From: Syntrophotalea carbinolica DSM 2380
GTDB taxonomy: Bacteria > Desulfobacterota > Desulfuromonadia > Desulfuromonadales > Syntrophotaleaceae
Length of the DNA: 64,000 nucleotides
Direction of reading: 5' to 3'
Assembly: GCF_000012885.1 (NCBI RefSeq)
Contig: NC_007498.2
Span: 1,054,001-1,118,000, forward strand
A program made the position numbers and the translations under genes. This document shows positions 28,032 to 36,228 of the stretch, one piece after another. Every line of letters starts with the position of its first letter. Positions within the stretch are counted from its first letter, which is position 1. The notes beneath the pieces are model-generated. The model worked only from the letters and a program-made list of their open reading frames with translations, did not search any database and had not been told where the DNA came from.

Positions 28032-28499
28032 ATGATTTTTACCGAAACTCTGACATACGACGATATCAAAAAGAACCTTACTAAAGATGATGTGATTGCC
28101 ATCATCGGCTGCTCTTCCTGCGCCAGAATGTCAGGCACGGGCGGCGAAAAGCAGATGAAGGACCTGGCCATGCAATTGCGCGGCGAAGGCTTCAATGTGA
28201 AAGAAGGTTTTTCAATCAATACGGTTTGTACACCGAAAGTTCTCCAAGCCAAGTTGGATCCAAAGGTTAATACCGTTATTACTTTGTCCTGTTCAGCCGG
28301 AACTTCAAATGCAACACAAATTTTTGCAGAATATAAAGTAGTAAGTGGCTGCTCTGATGTAGGTCTCATGACCGCCAATAAAAATGAAGGAACTGTTAAG
28401 GTAGCCATGCCCTATGACAACTACAAGGAAACAAAAGGTAATACCTATAAAATGTTTACCGGAGAGTTGGTGAACAAAGATGGGGAGGTTGAAAAATGA
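28032..28499 (+). CDS. MTHFR_C (MetV-like) Cys-rich subunit
   Basis: A 155-residue protein with the pattern of the methylene-tetrahydrofolate reductase C-terminal/MetV family: GCSSCARMSGTGGEKQMKDL, then a third Cys in NTVCTPK and a fourth in LSCSAGT. In acetogens MetV is a metal-binding partner of MetF and links it to electron carriers. No MetF gene is in the window. The gene starts 3 bases after the NuoF-like stop, overlaps the next gene by four bases, and resembles that gene's N-terminal half, so the two arose by duplication. The role in electron transfer is inferred. Confidence 0.7.
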   Translation: MIFTETLTYDDIKKNLTKDDVIAIIGCSSCARMSGTGGEKQMKDLAMQLRGEGFNVKEGFSINTVCTPKVLQAKLDPKVNTVITLSCSAGTSNATQIFAEYKVVSGCSDVGLMTANKNEGTVKVAMPYDNYKETKGNTYKMFTGELVNKDGEVEK

Positions 28500-29419
28500 T
28501 TATATCCCTTCGTAATCTAAGTTATTCGGATCTTAAACAGAAACTGTCTACTGAAGATAAGATTGTATTATACAGTTGTAATGCTTGCGTAAAAGCATGC
28601 GGTATCGGCGGGTTGGAGATGTTGAACCGTCTCGAGTCAGCTTTAAAAGCCGATGGTTTCAACGTTGTCGGAACAGATCTTATCAGCATCGGTTGCACCG
28701 AGAGCCTGGTTGAGAAGAGAAAGATAGATGTAGCTAAAACGAGTATGTATGACGAGGCTACAGTCATTATCCCTCTGGTTTGTGAAGACGGATTTGAGGT
28801 AATTGATGAGCTTTTTGAAGATAAAAAAGTCATTTGTATCGCTAAAACCATCGGTATAGGGGATTTTACTCCAAATGGGGAGACTGTCCTGACGACTCCT
28901 TTCGAAAATACCGGACTCGAACCCAAGTCGGAGGGTTACCGGTTAAACGAAGTTGCCGAAAAACTTAACCTTTGTGCTGGTTTTTTTGATGATGATGAAG
29001 ATAAGAACGAGCCGGAATGGGTCAATTTAACCATCAACGGCGAGCCAATTAAAGCTATAAAAAATCAGAACCTTATGACTGTTTGTAAGGAAAATGGCAT
29101 TGATGTACCCCATCTGTGCTGTCATGAAGATTTGGATAAGTACGGCTCCTGTCGCCTGTGTCTTGTCAAGATTGATGGATTCAGAGATATGCCTGCTTCT
29201 TGCTGCGTTGAAGTTACGGACGGTATGAATATTGTCACCAGTGATGAAGAACTGGAACATTGTAGAAAAATCATGCTCGAATTAGCCATATCTGTCAGGT
29301 CCCGCATGATTCCTGACCTGTTTACGGAAAAGTTTTGGTTTCTTTTTTTGCCAATCCTTCAGAGCTTGTATGGGAGTTTTATGCCCCAACGCTCGCTGAG
29401 GAATATGCTGGTTGTATAG
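28496..29419 (+). pseudogene. 5' part of MTHFR_C-NuoG-like iron-sulfur subunit, cut by an IS481 element
   Basis: The original gene spans 28496-29292 plus 30376-30790; removing the element and one 6-base target copy restores an in-frame 403-residue protein. This fragment carries the N-terminal MTHFR_C-like domain (YSCNACVKACGIGG) and a [2Fe-2S] ferredoxin domain with Cys ligands in HLCCHEDLDKYGSCRLCLVK and a later Cys. The natural sequence ends at LELAIS, where the next residues should be SGPHNC. Translation instead runs 42 codons into IS DNA and stops at 29419. It lacks all downstream cluster motifs, so the complex probably lacks this subunit or has a truncated one. Confidence 0.85.
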
Positions 29420-30265
29420 ATAACCATAACGTAACAATGTCTGCTCCAAATTTTCGGCGGAATCGAACCGGGTTGTTGCCAAAACCTCGCTGATGCGACC
29501 GTTGAATCGCTCAACCATCCCGTTGGTCTGAGGGTGGCGTGGAGGAATAAGCCGATGTTCAATACCATGCTGAACGCAGGTTTTGTCGAATACATGATTC
29601 CCTGTTGGCTTTCTCTCTCCAGCAGTGGAAAATCGATCCGTGAATGCCTTGTCGTTGTCGGTGAGCAATTTTTTGATCACAAATGGCGCTTTGGCTACCA
29701 GGCGATTCAAAAAGCCCTTTGCGGCTTGGGCGGATTTGCTCTTGCACACTTCCAGGTAAACCCAGCGGGTAGCACGGTCGATGCCTACAAACAGGTAACG
29801 CCGAGAGGTTTCGTCCGGCATCTGTGGCAAATATTTGATATCGACATGAACGAACCCCGGATCGTAGTTTTTAAATGTTTTGGGCTTGTTGTTGGCCGTT
29901 TCCTCTTTCGGGATCAGGTCCGCCAATCGGGATACCCCATGTCGTCGCAAACAACGGTCAAGTCCCGCACGAGAGACGTCAGCATTGACAAATTCCCGAG
30001 TGACGACCAGGAGATCATCGAGAGACAACAACAAAGAGCGACGCAACTCGATGACAACAGCTTCCTGGGCTTCGGTCATCGTTGTATTCAGTCGGTGTGC
30101 CGTATGAGACCGATCGTGAACATCGTCACGTTTGCGCCAGCGACGTACCGTGTCAATGGATATGCCCAGTTCTTTAGCTAAAGCCTTGTGCGATTTTTCC
30201 GACTCTTGGATATATCGTCGGATTTTCGGGGTCGTTGTGGCATTAGCGTGTAACCGTATCGTCAT
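29282..30265 (-). CDS. IS481-family transposase
   Basis: A 327-residue DDE transposase: N-terminal helix-turn-helix (KALAKELGISIDTVRRWRKR), then the integrase core with first Asp in HVDIKYLP, second Asp in LTDNDKAF, and Glu in NGMVERFNGRI. The frame is complete, so the element may still be active. It is read opposite to the gene it interrupts. The ATG at 30265 has AAAGGAG in place. The last three codons and the stop (29282-29292) lie outside the element, in the duplicated target and host gene, so the element uses a stop codon provided by the insertion site. Confidence 0.9.
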   Translation of the reverse strand: MTIRLHANATTTPKIRRYIQESEKSHKALAKELGISIDTVRRWRKRDDVHDRSHTAHRLNTTMTEAQEAVVIELRRSLLLSLDDLLVVTREFVNADVSRAGLDRCLRRHGVSRLADLIPKEETANNKPKTFKNYDPGFVHVDIKYLPQMPDETSRRYLFVGIDRATRWVYLEVCKSKSAQAAKGFLNRLVAKAPFVIKKLLTDNDKAFTDRFSTAGERKPTGNHVFDKTCVQHGIEHRLIPPRHPQTNGMVERFNGRISEVLATTRFDSAENLEQTLLRYGYLYNQHIPQRALGHKTPIQALKDWQKKKPKLFRKQVRNHAGPDRYG

Positions 30266-30369
30266 GTCAGACTCCTTTAGATTTCACCGCAGAGAATATC
30301 AAAAAGCATATCCCGAGCTAAGAATAACGGGAAGCTTTTTCTGCTAATGGAATCATCCGGGACCCAACA
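29293..30369. mobile_element. IS481-type insertion sequence, 1077 bp
   Basis: The ends are imperfect inverted repeats, 18 of 21 bases identical: the left starts TGTCAGGTCCCGCATGATTC, the right (reverse complement) starts TGTTGGGTCCCGGATGATTC. The element is flanked by a 6-base direct repeat CATATC (29287-29292 and 30370-30375), the target duplication. It carries a single transposase gene in minus orientation. Its insertion splits the iron-sulfur subunit gene. Confidence 0.93.
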
Positions 30370-30375
30370 CATATC

Positions 30376-30790
30376 TTCCGGCCCTCATAATTGCCTTACC
30401 TGTACAAAAGGACTTCCCACGCCTTTCGCTGCCTGTGAATTGCAGGCCTTGACAAGGAAGTACGGTATTACTGAAAGTCGGTTTGAACAGACTACGGTAA
30501 GGAAACCGGAGGATGATTCCAGTGCCGTAATTTATCACGATCCCAATAAATGCATCCTGTGCGGTAGATGTGTCCGGGCCTGTGAAGAAATTGCGGGGCT
30601 CTCCAATCTGGGATTTGTGAACCGGGGAGAGAAAACCATGGTTGTTGCCGGGTTGAACAAGGAACTCGATCAGAGTGCCTGTGTCACTTGTATGGCATGT
30701 ACCAGCGTTTGTCCTACCGGTGCCTTGAGTGAAAAAGTCGTGCATTTCTCAGGAGAAAACTGGGATTCCGTACGAGTTTTGCCGGCTTAA
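30376..30790 (+). pseudogene. 3' part of the split MTHFR_C-NuoG-like iron-sulfur subunit
   Basis: This fragment continues the host gene after the target duplication: SGPHNCLTCTKG (His-Cys3 type [4Fe-4S] ligands as in NuoG), then two ferredoxin-like [4Fe-4S] motifs CILCGRCVRAC and CVTCMACTSVCPTGAL. An open frame starts inside the element at 30347 but has no clear ribosome site, so efficient translation alone is doubtful. The architecture matches the N-terminal ferredoxin part of NuoG and HndD without a catalytic hydrogenase or molybdopterin domain. Confidence 0.85.
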
Positions 30791-31510
30791 AAAGAGAGGT
30801 CTCCCCGGTTTTTGAATTGTGTGCGGTAATTTTATGTAGCCCATAGTTCGAAAATCGGGGCCGCCTTCTGAGGCCACGCTTGCCGAAATGGCAAGCAAGG
30901 AAACATGCTTGGGGGTCCTTGCAGATAAGGTGTCGGAAATTCAAGCATTATTTTCGCTCTGTGCCATACAGATGTTTGTATAGGTTTTTGTAGGGCGTGG
31001 TCTGCAAGGGCGACTCCACGTTAAAAGACGAACAAAAATTCAAGAAAAAATATTAGGGCTTTCCAGAAATGTCCTTCGTGTGAAATTTGACGATACGTAT
31101 GCCCTCGCAAAATTTTTAAACAATGCCCTAGGGGATTACAGGGCATGACATAAATTGGGTTTCAAAGGTTTTCCCTGGCGGTCTGGCATGTTGGAATGGG
31201 GTCTTTCCTCCCTGGCAAAAAATAGCATTGGCGCCTTGTAAAAGGTAATAGACATAAAAGTTTTTCCTTCCTCTCCAAAAAATAGAAAAACGATAACCAT
31301 TTACAGGTGCCAGGCCGCAATTTTTATTTTTGAAATGATGATTAGAATGATTCAGTTTTTGATAAATCCCAAGCATTATATTTGTGGATAATTTGTTTTG
31401 ATTCATTCCCGACGTTTGATGTGAGTGTAATTGAACATTCTTGTCAGCCGATGGTTGTTGTACTAAGTGATATCGGGGAGAAACTTATCGTCTTGAAGCC
31501 TGTTATGAAA
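30791..31510. other. AT-rich intergenic region
   Basis: About 720 bases without a convincing gene. A 7-bp hairpin ATGCCCT..AGGGCAT lies near 31122-31147. A 92-codon minus-strand open frame at 31128-31406 has no motif and unnatural composition and was not called. Confidence 0.4.
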
Positions 31511-31634
31511 AGAAACGTTTAACTCAGGTGCTATGAATATTAAGTAGCTCGATACTTTCTTGTAAATATTCATAGTTAAGAACATGTTTCTTTAAGAGAG
31601 TCTGTCCAGGCGAAGGGAGGTAATCTAGGACAGA
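31511..31634. promoter_or_regulatory. Nested inverted repeats upstream of the outer-membrane-type gene
   Basis: CTATGAATATT (31531-31541) pairs perfectly with AATATTCATAG (31565-31575). Outside it AAGAAAC and TTAACT are partly mirrored by GTTAAG and GTTTCTT, extending the dyad to about 31511-31596. A second dyad, TCTGTCC (31601-31607) with GGACAGA (31628-31634), encloses a GGGAGG. The arrangement suggests a structured leader or stacked operators; it does not match a riboswitch class I know. Confidence 0.45.
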
Positions 31635-31708
31635 ATAGGTGTACTCTGTTCCGCATGATTAAGCTTCATTAGGCGTAAGTATTTTTGAATCAGTTATTAG
31701 GAGGCATT

Positions 31709-32584
31709 ATGTTGGCAACAAGAAATAAAGCTTTTTTTCTGGTTTTGGTTGCGACATTTTTACTTGTCGGCGGATTTGGCAAAGTAACTCAGTCGTCTGC
31801 AGCTGAAGCTGTTATCCCTTACAGTACGATAGGTTCAAACGAGTACCAGTTCCCGATGGATTTCGATAAGCCCATCAATCTTCTTCTGTCCTACAACGTC
31901 TGGCAAAATACCACGGATAATTTCGGGCCTGACGGTGAGGATATGAGTATCCTGGTCTCCGCAAATAAGTTCGCGCGTCTTTTTAAAATCGATGGTCTCG
32001 AGAATGTTGGATTTTTGTGGGAAGTGGTTCTCGGTTATGCCGGAATCGGGGTTGAAAACGGAAACAATATAAACGGCATGATCGATCCCCAAACCGGTAT
32101 TGTTGCGTGGATCAAGCCCACAGAGAATTGGACCACCGCTCTTGAATACTGGCTGCATGTTCCCTTGGGGTCCAGCGAACTTTCGGATGGAGCCGTTTCG
32201 CATACTTTTGCATGGCTGAACGGCCATAAATGGGGAAAATTCTGCCTCGACTGGGACCTTGGATACAAGGTTCGCGGTGATCAGCGTAAAGGCGGTGCGA
32301 GGGCTGAACAGGGGAGCTCGTTTTTTGGGAACGCGGTTCTTACCTATAATCACAACGCCTGGTTCGGACCTTTCCTGCATGTCGATTATGAGGCGGCGGG
32401 CCACGGAAAAGATAAAGACACCGGAGCAACTGTCGCTTCTTACGATCGGTTGCAGCTCGGTATCGGTAACACCACAAAGATCACGGATCGCCTGGTATTC
32501 GCCTACTGGTACAGCAGGGGGATTGCCGGAAGAAATGTTGCCCGTGGCAATGCTGTTTACGGCCGATTCATCTGGAGTTTCTAG
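31709..32584 (+). CDS. Outer-membrane beta-barrel-type protein, MetA-pathway-of-phenol-degradation-like
   Basis: A 291-residue exported protein. It has a clear signal peptide (KAFFLVLVATFLLVGGFG, likely cleaved after SSA-A) and then alternating amphipathic strands rich in Gly, Tyr and Trp, ending in Phe (GRFIWSF) as outer-membrane barrels do. The pattern resembles the phenol MetA deg / transporter-like family, whose members are thought to be channels for hydrophobic compounds. The ATG at 31709 has GGAGG and begins the signal peptide. The gene stands alone between a structured leader and a hairpin. Substrate unknown. Confidence 0.65.
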   Translation: MLATRNKAFFLVLVATFLLVGGFGKVTQSSAAEAVIPYSTIGSNEYQFPMDFDKPINLLLSYNVWQNTTDNFGPDGEDMSILVSANKFARLFKIDGLENVGFLWEVVLGYAGIGVENGNNINGMIDPQTGIVAWIKPTENWTTALEYWLHVPLGSSELSDGAVSHTFAWLNGHKWGKFCLDWDLGYKVRGDQRKGGARAEQGSSFFGNAVLTYNHNAWFGPFLHVDYEAAGHGKDKDTGATVASYDRLQLGIGNTTKITDRLVFAYWYSRGIAGRNVARGNAVYGRFIWSF

Positions 32585-32620
32585 AGTTTCTAAGTAACGT
32601 CACGTTTCATCAGTGTTGCA

Positions 32621-32655
32621 GCAAACCTCCCTCGGCTTTTTCGGGGGAGGTTTGC
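32621..32655 (+). terminator. Hairpin, probable terminator
   Basis: An 11-bp perfect stem (GCAAACCTCCC at 32621-32631 with GGGAGGTTTGC at 32645-32655) lies 37 bases after the outer-membrane gene. There is little T tract after it. Confidence 0.55.
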
Positions 32656-32878
32656 TTATGGGATATCGATCTTCCAGGACAAGTCCTTATTACTGCCGGG
32701 TAGGCCAGTGCGTAGTTAAGAAGTCAGCGGTATCTCATTACCATTAATTTTCCTGATCCTCTCCCTGTGCCTAAGTGGTCCAACCCTTGGCGAGCGCATC
32801 TTGATTATATGCCAGGCCGACTCTCTCTTTGGTTAGTATGATCCAAGTATTTGCAATCTATATTAATAGGATGTGCCA

Positions 32879-33496
32879 ATGTTTCTTAGTGAATTGATTA
32901 CAGTTCTGGTTGTCGGTTGGTTCGTAGTGGTTACTCCCGGACCCAATATGGCGATAGTTATTAAAAACAGCATTTTTCATTCTCGATCTCATGGGGTCTT
33001 TACTGCAGTCGGTCTCCTACTGGGAAACATTGTCCATATCTCATATTGTCTTGCTGGGATTGGATTACTAATAAGTCAGTCAATGTTTGCCTTTAATTTA
33101 ATAAAATGGCTAGGTGCGGGCTACCTTGTTTATCTCGGTATCAGGGCCTTGAAATCGAATAAACAGGAAATAGTTGAAAGAATTGATATAGCATCAAGGG
33201 CCAATTATTGGGTATCTATGCGATCAGGGTTTTTCACAGACTTACTCAATCCCAAAGCCACACTGTTTTACCTTGCCCTTTTCACCCAAATCATAAGGCC
33301 GGATACTCCTGCCTGGGCCCGGGTTACATACGGCATATCCATTGCTTTTCTGGAGTTCCTTTGCTTCGTGGTACTTTCAATGATTATTGGGCATAGTCTG
33401 GTTGTGAAACGTTTTGAAAAAATTAGTCATTTGATTGAACGTTTTACTGGGCTGGTATTGGTTGGTTTGGGTATTCGTGTTGCGTTTTCTGATTAA
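32879..33496 (+). CDS. LysE/RhtB family amino acid exporter
   Basis: A 205-residue inner-membrane protein with about six hydrophobic helices and the LysE-family N-terminal signature VVVTPGPNMAIV, followed by GAGYLVYLGIRAL and DLLNPKATLFYLALF. Members export amino acids such as lysine, threonine or homoserine lactones. The ATG at 32879 has AGGA seven bases upstream and is preferred to a GTG two codons earlier. It is in the AT-rich part of the window and stands alone. Confidence 0.88.
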   Translation: MFLSELITVLVVGWFVVVTPGPNMAIVIKNSIFHSRSHGVFTAVGLLLGNIVHISYCLAGIGLLISQSMFAFNLIKWLGAGYLVYLGIRALKSNKQEIVERIDIASRANYWVSMRSGFFTDLLNPKATLFYLALFTQIIRPDTPAWARVTYGISIAFLEFLCFVVLSMIIGHSLVVKRFEKISHLIERFTGLVLVGLGIRVAFSD

Positions 33497-33559
33497 AAAT
33501 TGAATCCTTCCTCGTTTCGTAGCCCCCTTTAGGTCATAAAAAATACAAAGGCCCCGGCT

Positions 33560-33922
33560 TCACTCAATATTCACAGAAACCGTCAGAGAAGCGATCGCAA
33601 CGAGGATGTTGTCTCCGTTTCCCAGGGCCGGTACTTCGACCCCCCGGGTAAGAAGCCCCCCTTCGACGACTTCAAGCTCTTTGGTGCCGAAGGGGATTTC
33701 CGCAAGGACTTTTTCAGCTACGATATCCTGGGGCTTCGGGCAGCCTATTTTTACCGCCACATGCATCTCTTCGGGATCGCTGATGCCGACAATGTCGAAC
33801 AGACCGCACAGGCAACTGCGCGAAATGGCATCCTTTACAGCCCTTTTGGCTGCTTTTGTCGGATCGGTTCCGTGCAGATCCGCTCCATATCCAAGTTCAA
33901 CAACATATCTTTTGTAAGGCAT
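33560..33922 (-). CDS. Lin0512 family protein
   Basis: A 120-residue protein of the Lin0512 family (two halves around GYGADLHGTDPTKAAKRAV and IGCPKPQDIVAEKVL). The function is unknown. It is the last gene of the gnd-zwf-pgl operon, 11 bases after pgl, with a strong AAAGGAGG site. A role linked to sugar-phosphate or cofactor metabolism is only a guess from position. Confidence 0.75.
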   Translation of the reverse strand: MPYKRYVVELGYGADLHGTDPTKAAKRAVKDAISRSCLCGLFDIVGISDPEEMHVAVKIGCPKPQDIVAEKVLAEIPFGTKELEVVEGGLLTRGVEVPALGNGDNILVAIASLTVSVNIE

Positions 33923-33933
33923 GGCTTCCTCCT

Positions 33934-34632
33934 TTAATGTTCAGTGTCGATGTCGGCGTCGGCGTCCAGAAGGACCGTGAGATTTTCCCGAGGACTTATC
34001 CGGTTTACGGGGAGCGTCTTTCCCGCCTGCCAGTTTTTCACGGCAGGCCGTTTCTCTTTACCGGTCACCAGTACCAGTATCTGCCGAGACTGGTTCAGGG
34101 CCTTGGCACTAAGACTCACTCTTTGCGCAGGCGGTTTGGGTGCCCCGGTTACGGGGATAACGAGTTTTTCGCGTTGCTGAGGGTGCCCGGGGAACAGGCT
34201 GGCCGTATGCCCGTCTTCCCCCAAGCCGAGGAGAACCAGGTCGAAGGGCAGGGCGGCGGCAACCACGGGATCGTAAAGGCGCGCGCCTTCGGTCGGCCCC
34301 AGTTCTGCCGGGATCACATGAATCTGCTGCCGTCTCATTCTCACATGATCAAGCCAGGCTGTGGCGGCCATGCTGCTGTTGCGATCGGTATGGCCGGGGG
34401 GCAGACAGCGCTCATCGCCGAAATAAATCTGCCAGCGCGACCAGTCCGCATCGGCATTGCGCAGCAACCGGTAGGTGGCTTGCGGTGTGCGCCCTCCGGC
34501 CAGCACCAGGCGAAAAACGCCCTGTCGGTCAATGGCTTCGGAAGCCGCCGCCAATATCCGGTCCGCCGCGTTGCGGGCCACGGCAGCGGCATCGGCCAGG
34601 CGATGCCAGGTTGTGGTGTGTTTGTTTGTCAT
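33934..34632 (-). CDS. pgl: 6-phosphogluconolactonase
   Basis: A 232-residue cytoplasmic enzyme that hydrolyses 6-phosphogluconolactone, the second step of the oxidative pentose phosphate pathway. Motifs: LVLAGGRTPQATY, IYFGDERCLPPGHTDRNSSM, and LLGLGEDGHTASLFPG with the catalytic His. The start is the ATG at 34632; the upstream frame to 34704 crosses an intergenic repeat. It lies between zwf and the Lin0512 gene in a single leftward operon. Confidence 0.92.
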   Translation of the reverse strand: MTNKHTTTWHRLADAAAVARNAADRILAAASEAIDRQGVFRLVLAGGRTPQATYRLLRNADADWSRWQIYFGDERCLPPGHTDRNSSMAATAWLDHVRMRRQQIHVIPAELGPTEGARLYDPVVAAALPFDLVLLGLGEDGHTASLFPGHPQQREKLVIPVTGAPKPPAQRVSLSAKALNQSRQILVLVTGKEKRPAVKNWQAGKTLPVNRISPRENLTVLLDADADIDTEH

Positions 34633-34699
34633 TTCAGGTCTGCGATTAAGGTTTTTCAGCTGCGTCGCAAGGGACAATCCCGGCAGGAAAAAGGCTTTT

Positions 34700-34724
34700 A
34701 CCAATCACCGGTCACCAATCACCC
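34700..34724. repeat. ACCAATCACC-type intergenic repeat
   Basis: ACCAATCACC occurs twice with GGTC between, in the gap between zwf and pgl. The same heptamer-based motif makes up the 3' part of the array at 58370-58404 and appears in reverse orientation at 63187-63211. Confidence 0.6.
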
Positions 34725-34728
34725 GTTT

Positions 34729-36228
34729 TTACGATTTTCCCATCCCGCACCCGCAAGGCTCCAGCGTATTGCGCCAGAACCGGCAGGGCTCTTCAAATAA
34801 GGCATCGGCAGCGGCCGGTCCCCAGGAGCCGGCAGGGTAGAGATGCAGATCGTTTTCCGGTTTTTCCCACGCCTGCAGGACAGGGTCGACGATGCGCCAG
34901 GCCTGTTGAACTTCTTCATAACTCAAAAACAGCGAGCGGTCACCGTTTATAATATCCAGCAACAGATCTTCGTAGGCATCGTTGACGGTTTCGTCAGCCC
35001 GGCGAAAACTGGCGTCGAGACTGGTCTGACGGGTGTCCAGGGCTTCGCCCGGGGCCTTGACGGTCATTTCCAGGCGCATGCATTCGTGGGGCTGGATGCC
35101 GATCAGAAGCCAGTTGGAGGCTTCGCAATGGACATGGCTGGCACGGAAAAACTGCTGGGGCGGTTTTTTGAAACAGATGGCCACCAGGGCTTGTTTTTCC
35201 GCCATCCGCTTGCCGGTACGCAGCAAAAAGGGCACACCGGCCCAGCGCCAGTTGTCGATATGCAGCTTGAGAGCGGCAAACGTCTCCGTGCGACTGTCGG
35301 CGGCGACATTTTGTTCGCAGCGGTAATCGACGACGCTCTGTCCCTGTACGGTACCCGCGGCATACTGGCCGCGTACCGCACACTCATTCACCCGGTCGGC
35401 GGGAATCGGGCGGATCGATTTGAGGACCTTGAGCTTTTCGGCGTGCAGGGCATCGGCTGCCATGGAAATGGGCGATTCCATGGCGACAAAGGTGAGCAGC
35501 TGCAGCAAATGGCTCTGCACCATATCGCGCAGGGCACCTGAGTTCTCGTAAGTCGCCCCGCGCTTGCCTATGCCTTGCGGCTCGGCATGAATAATCTGGA
35601 TATGGTCGATGGTGTTGCGGTTCCAGAGCGGTTCCATCAACGCATTGCCGAAACGGAAGACCAGGATGTTGCGCACCGTTTCCTTGCCGAGGTAATGATC
35701 GATGCGAAAGATCTGCTCTTCGTGCAGGTGCCGGGCGAGCTGCGATTGCAGCTGGCCGGCGCTTTGCAGATCCTTGCCGAAGGGTTTTTCGATGACCACG
35801 CGCCGCCAGCCTTTGGTCTCCTCCAGCAGTCCGACTTGATCCAGTTTTTCGATGACACCGGCATAATCGGCTGGGCTCAACGCCATGTAAAAGGCGATAT
35901 CGGTCGGATAAGCCTGCTTTTCCGACAGTTTTTGGTGCAGCAGTTCATAGAATTGCGCATCGTTGAGATCGCCGCGGATATAGTCGGTGCGGTCGGCAAA
36001 CCGGGAAAAAACCTCTTCGCTGAGGCCGCCGCGCACGGAGCTTGCCAGGTCGGAGCGCGTCTCGGCCAACCAGGCCTCCCGGTCCTGATGGCGGCGCCCG
36101 CTGGCGAGGATGCGCGTATCCCGGTTGAGGCGGCCGGCAGCGTGCAGGTGGTAGAGAGCCGGCAGCAGTTTGTTGCGGGCCAGGTCGCCGGTGGCACCGA
36201 AAATTACAAAGGTACAGGCTTCAGTCAT
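34729..36228 (-). CDS. zwf: Glucose-6-phosphate 1-dehydrogenase
   Basis: A 499-residue enzyme that oxidises glucose 6-phosphate with NADP+, feeding the pentose phosphate pathway. The nucleotide-binding FGATGDLARNKLLP is at the N-terminus and the substrate site RIDHYLGKETVRN carries the catalytic His region; length and C-terminus are normal. The ATG at 36228 has AAGGA six bases upstream and lies inside the end of gnd (8-base overlap), so translation is coupled. Confidence 0.95.
   Translation of the reverse strand: MTEACTFVIFGATGDLARNKLLPALYHLHAAGRLNRDTRILASGRRHQDREAWLAETRSDLASSVRGGLSEEVFSRFADRTDYIRGDLNDAQFYELLHQKLSEKQAYPTDIAFYMALSPADYAGVIEKLDQVGLLEETKGWRRVVIEKPFGKDLQSAGQLQSQLARHLHEEQIFRIDHYLGKETVRNILVFRFGNALMEPLWNRNTIDHIQIIHAEPQGIGKRGATYENSGALRDMVQSHLLQLLTFVAMESPISMAADALHAEKLKVLKSIRPIPADRVNECAVRGQYAAGTVQGQSVVDYRCEQNVAADSRTETFAALKLHIDNWRWAGVPFLLRTGKRMAEKQALVAICFKKPPQQFFRASHVHCEASNWLLIGIQPHECMRLEMTVKAPGEALDTRQTSLDASFRRADETVNDAYEDLLLDIINGDRSLFLSYEEVQQAWRIVDPVLQAWEKPENDLHLYPAGSWGPAAADALFEEPCRFWRNTLEPCGCGMGKS

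Noticed and set aside
31128-31406. 92-codon minus-strand open frame
   Set aside because: No motif or ribosome site, in AT-rich intergenic DNA.
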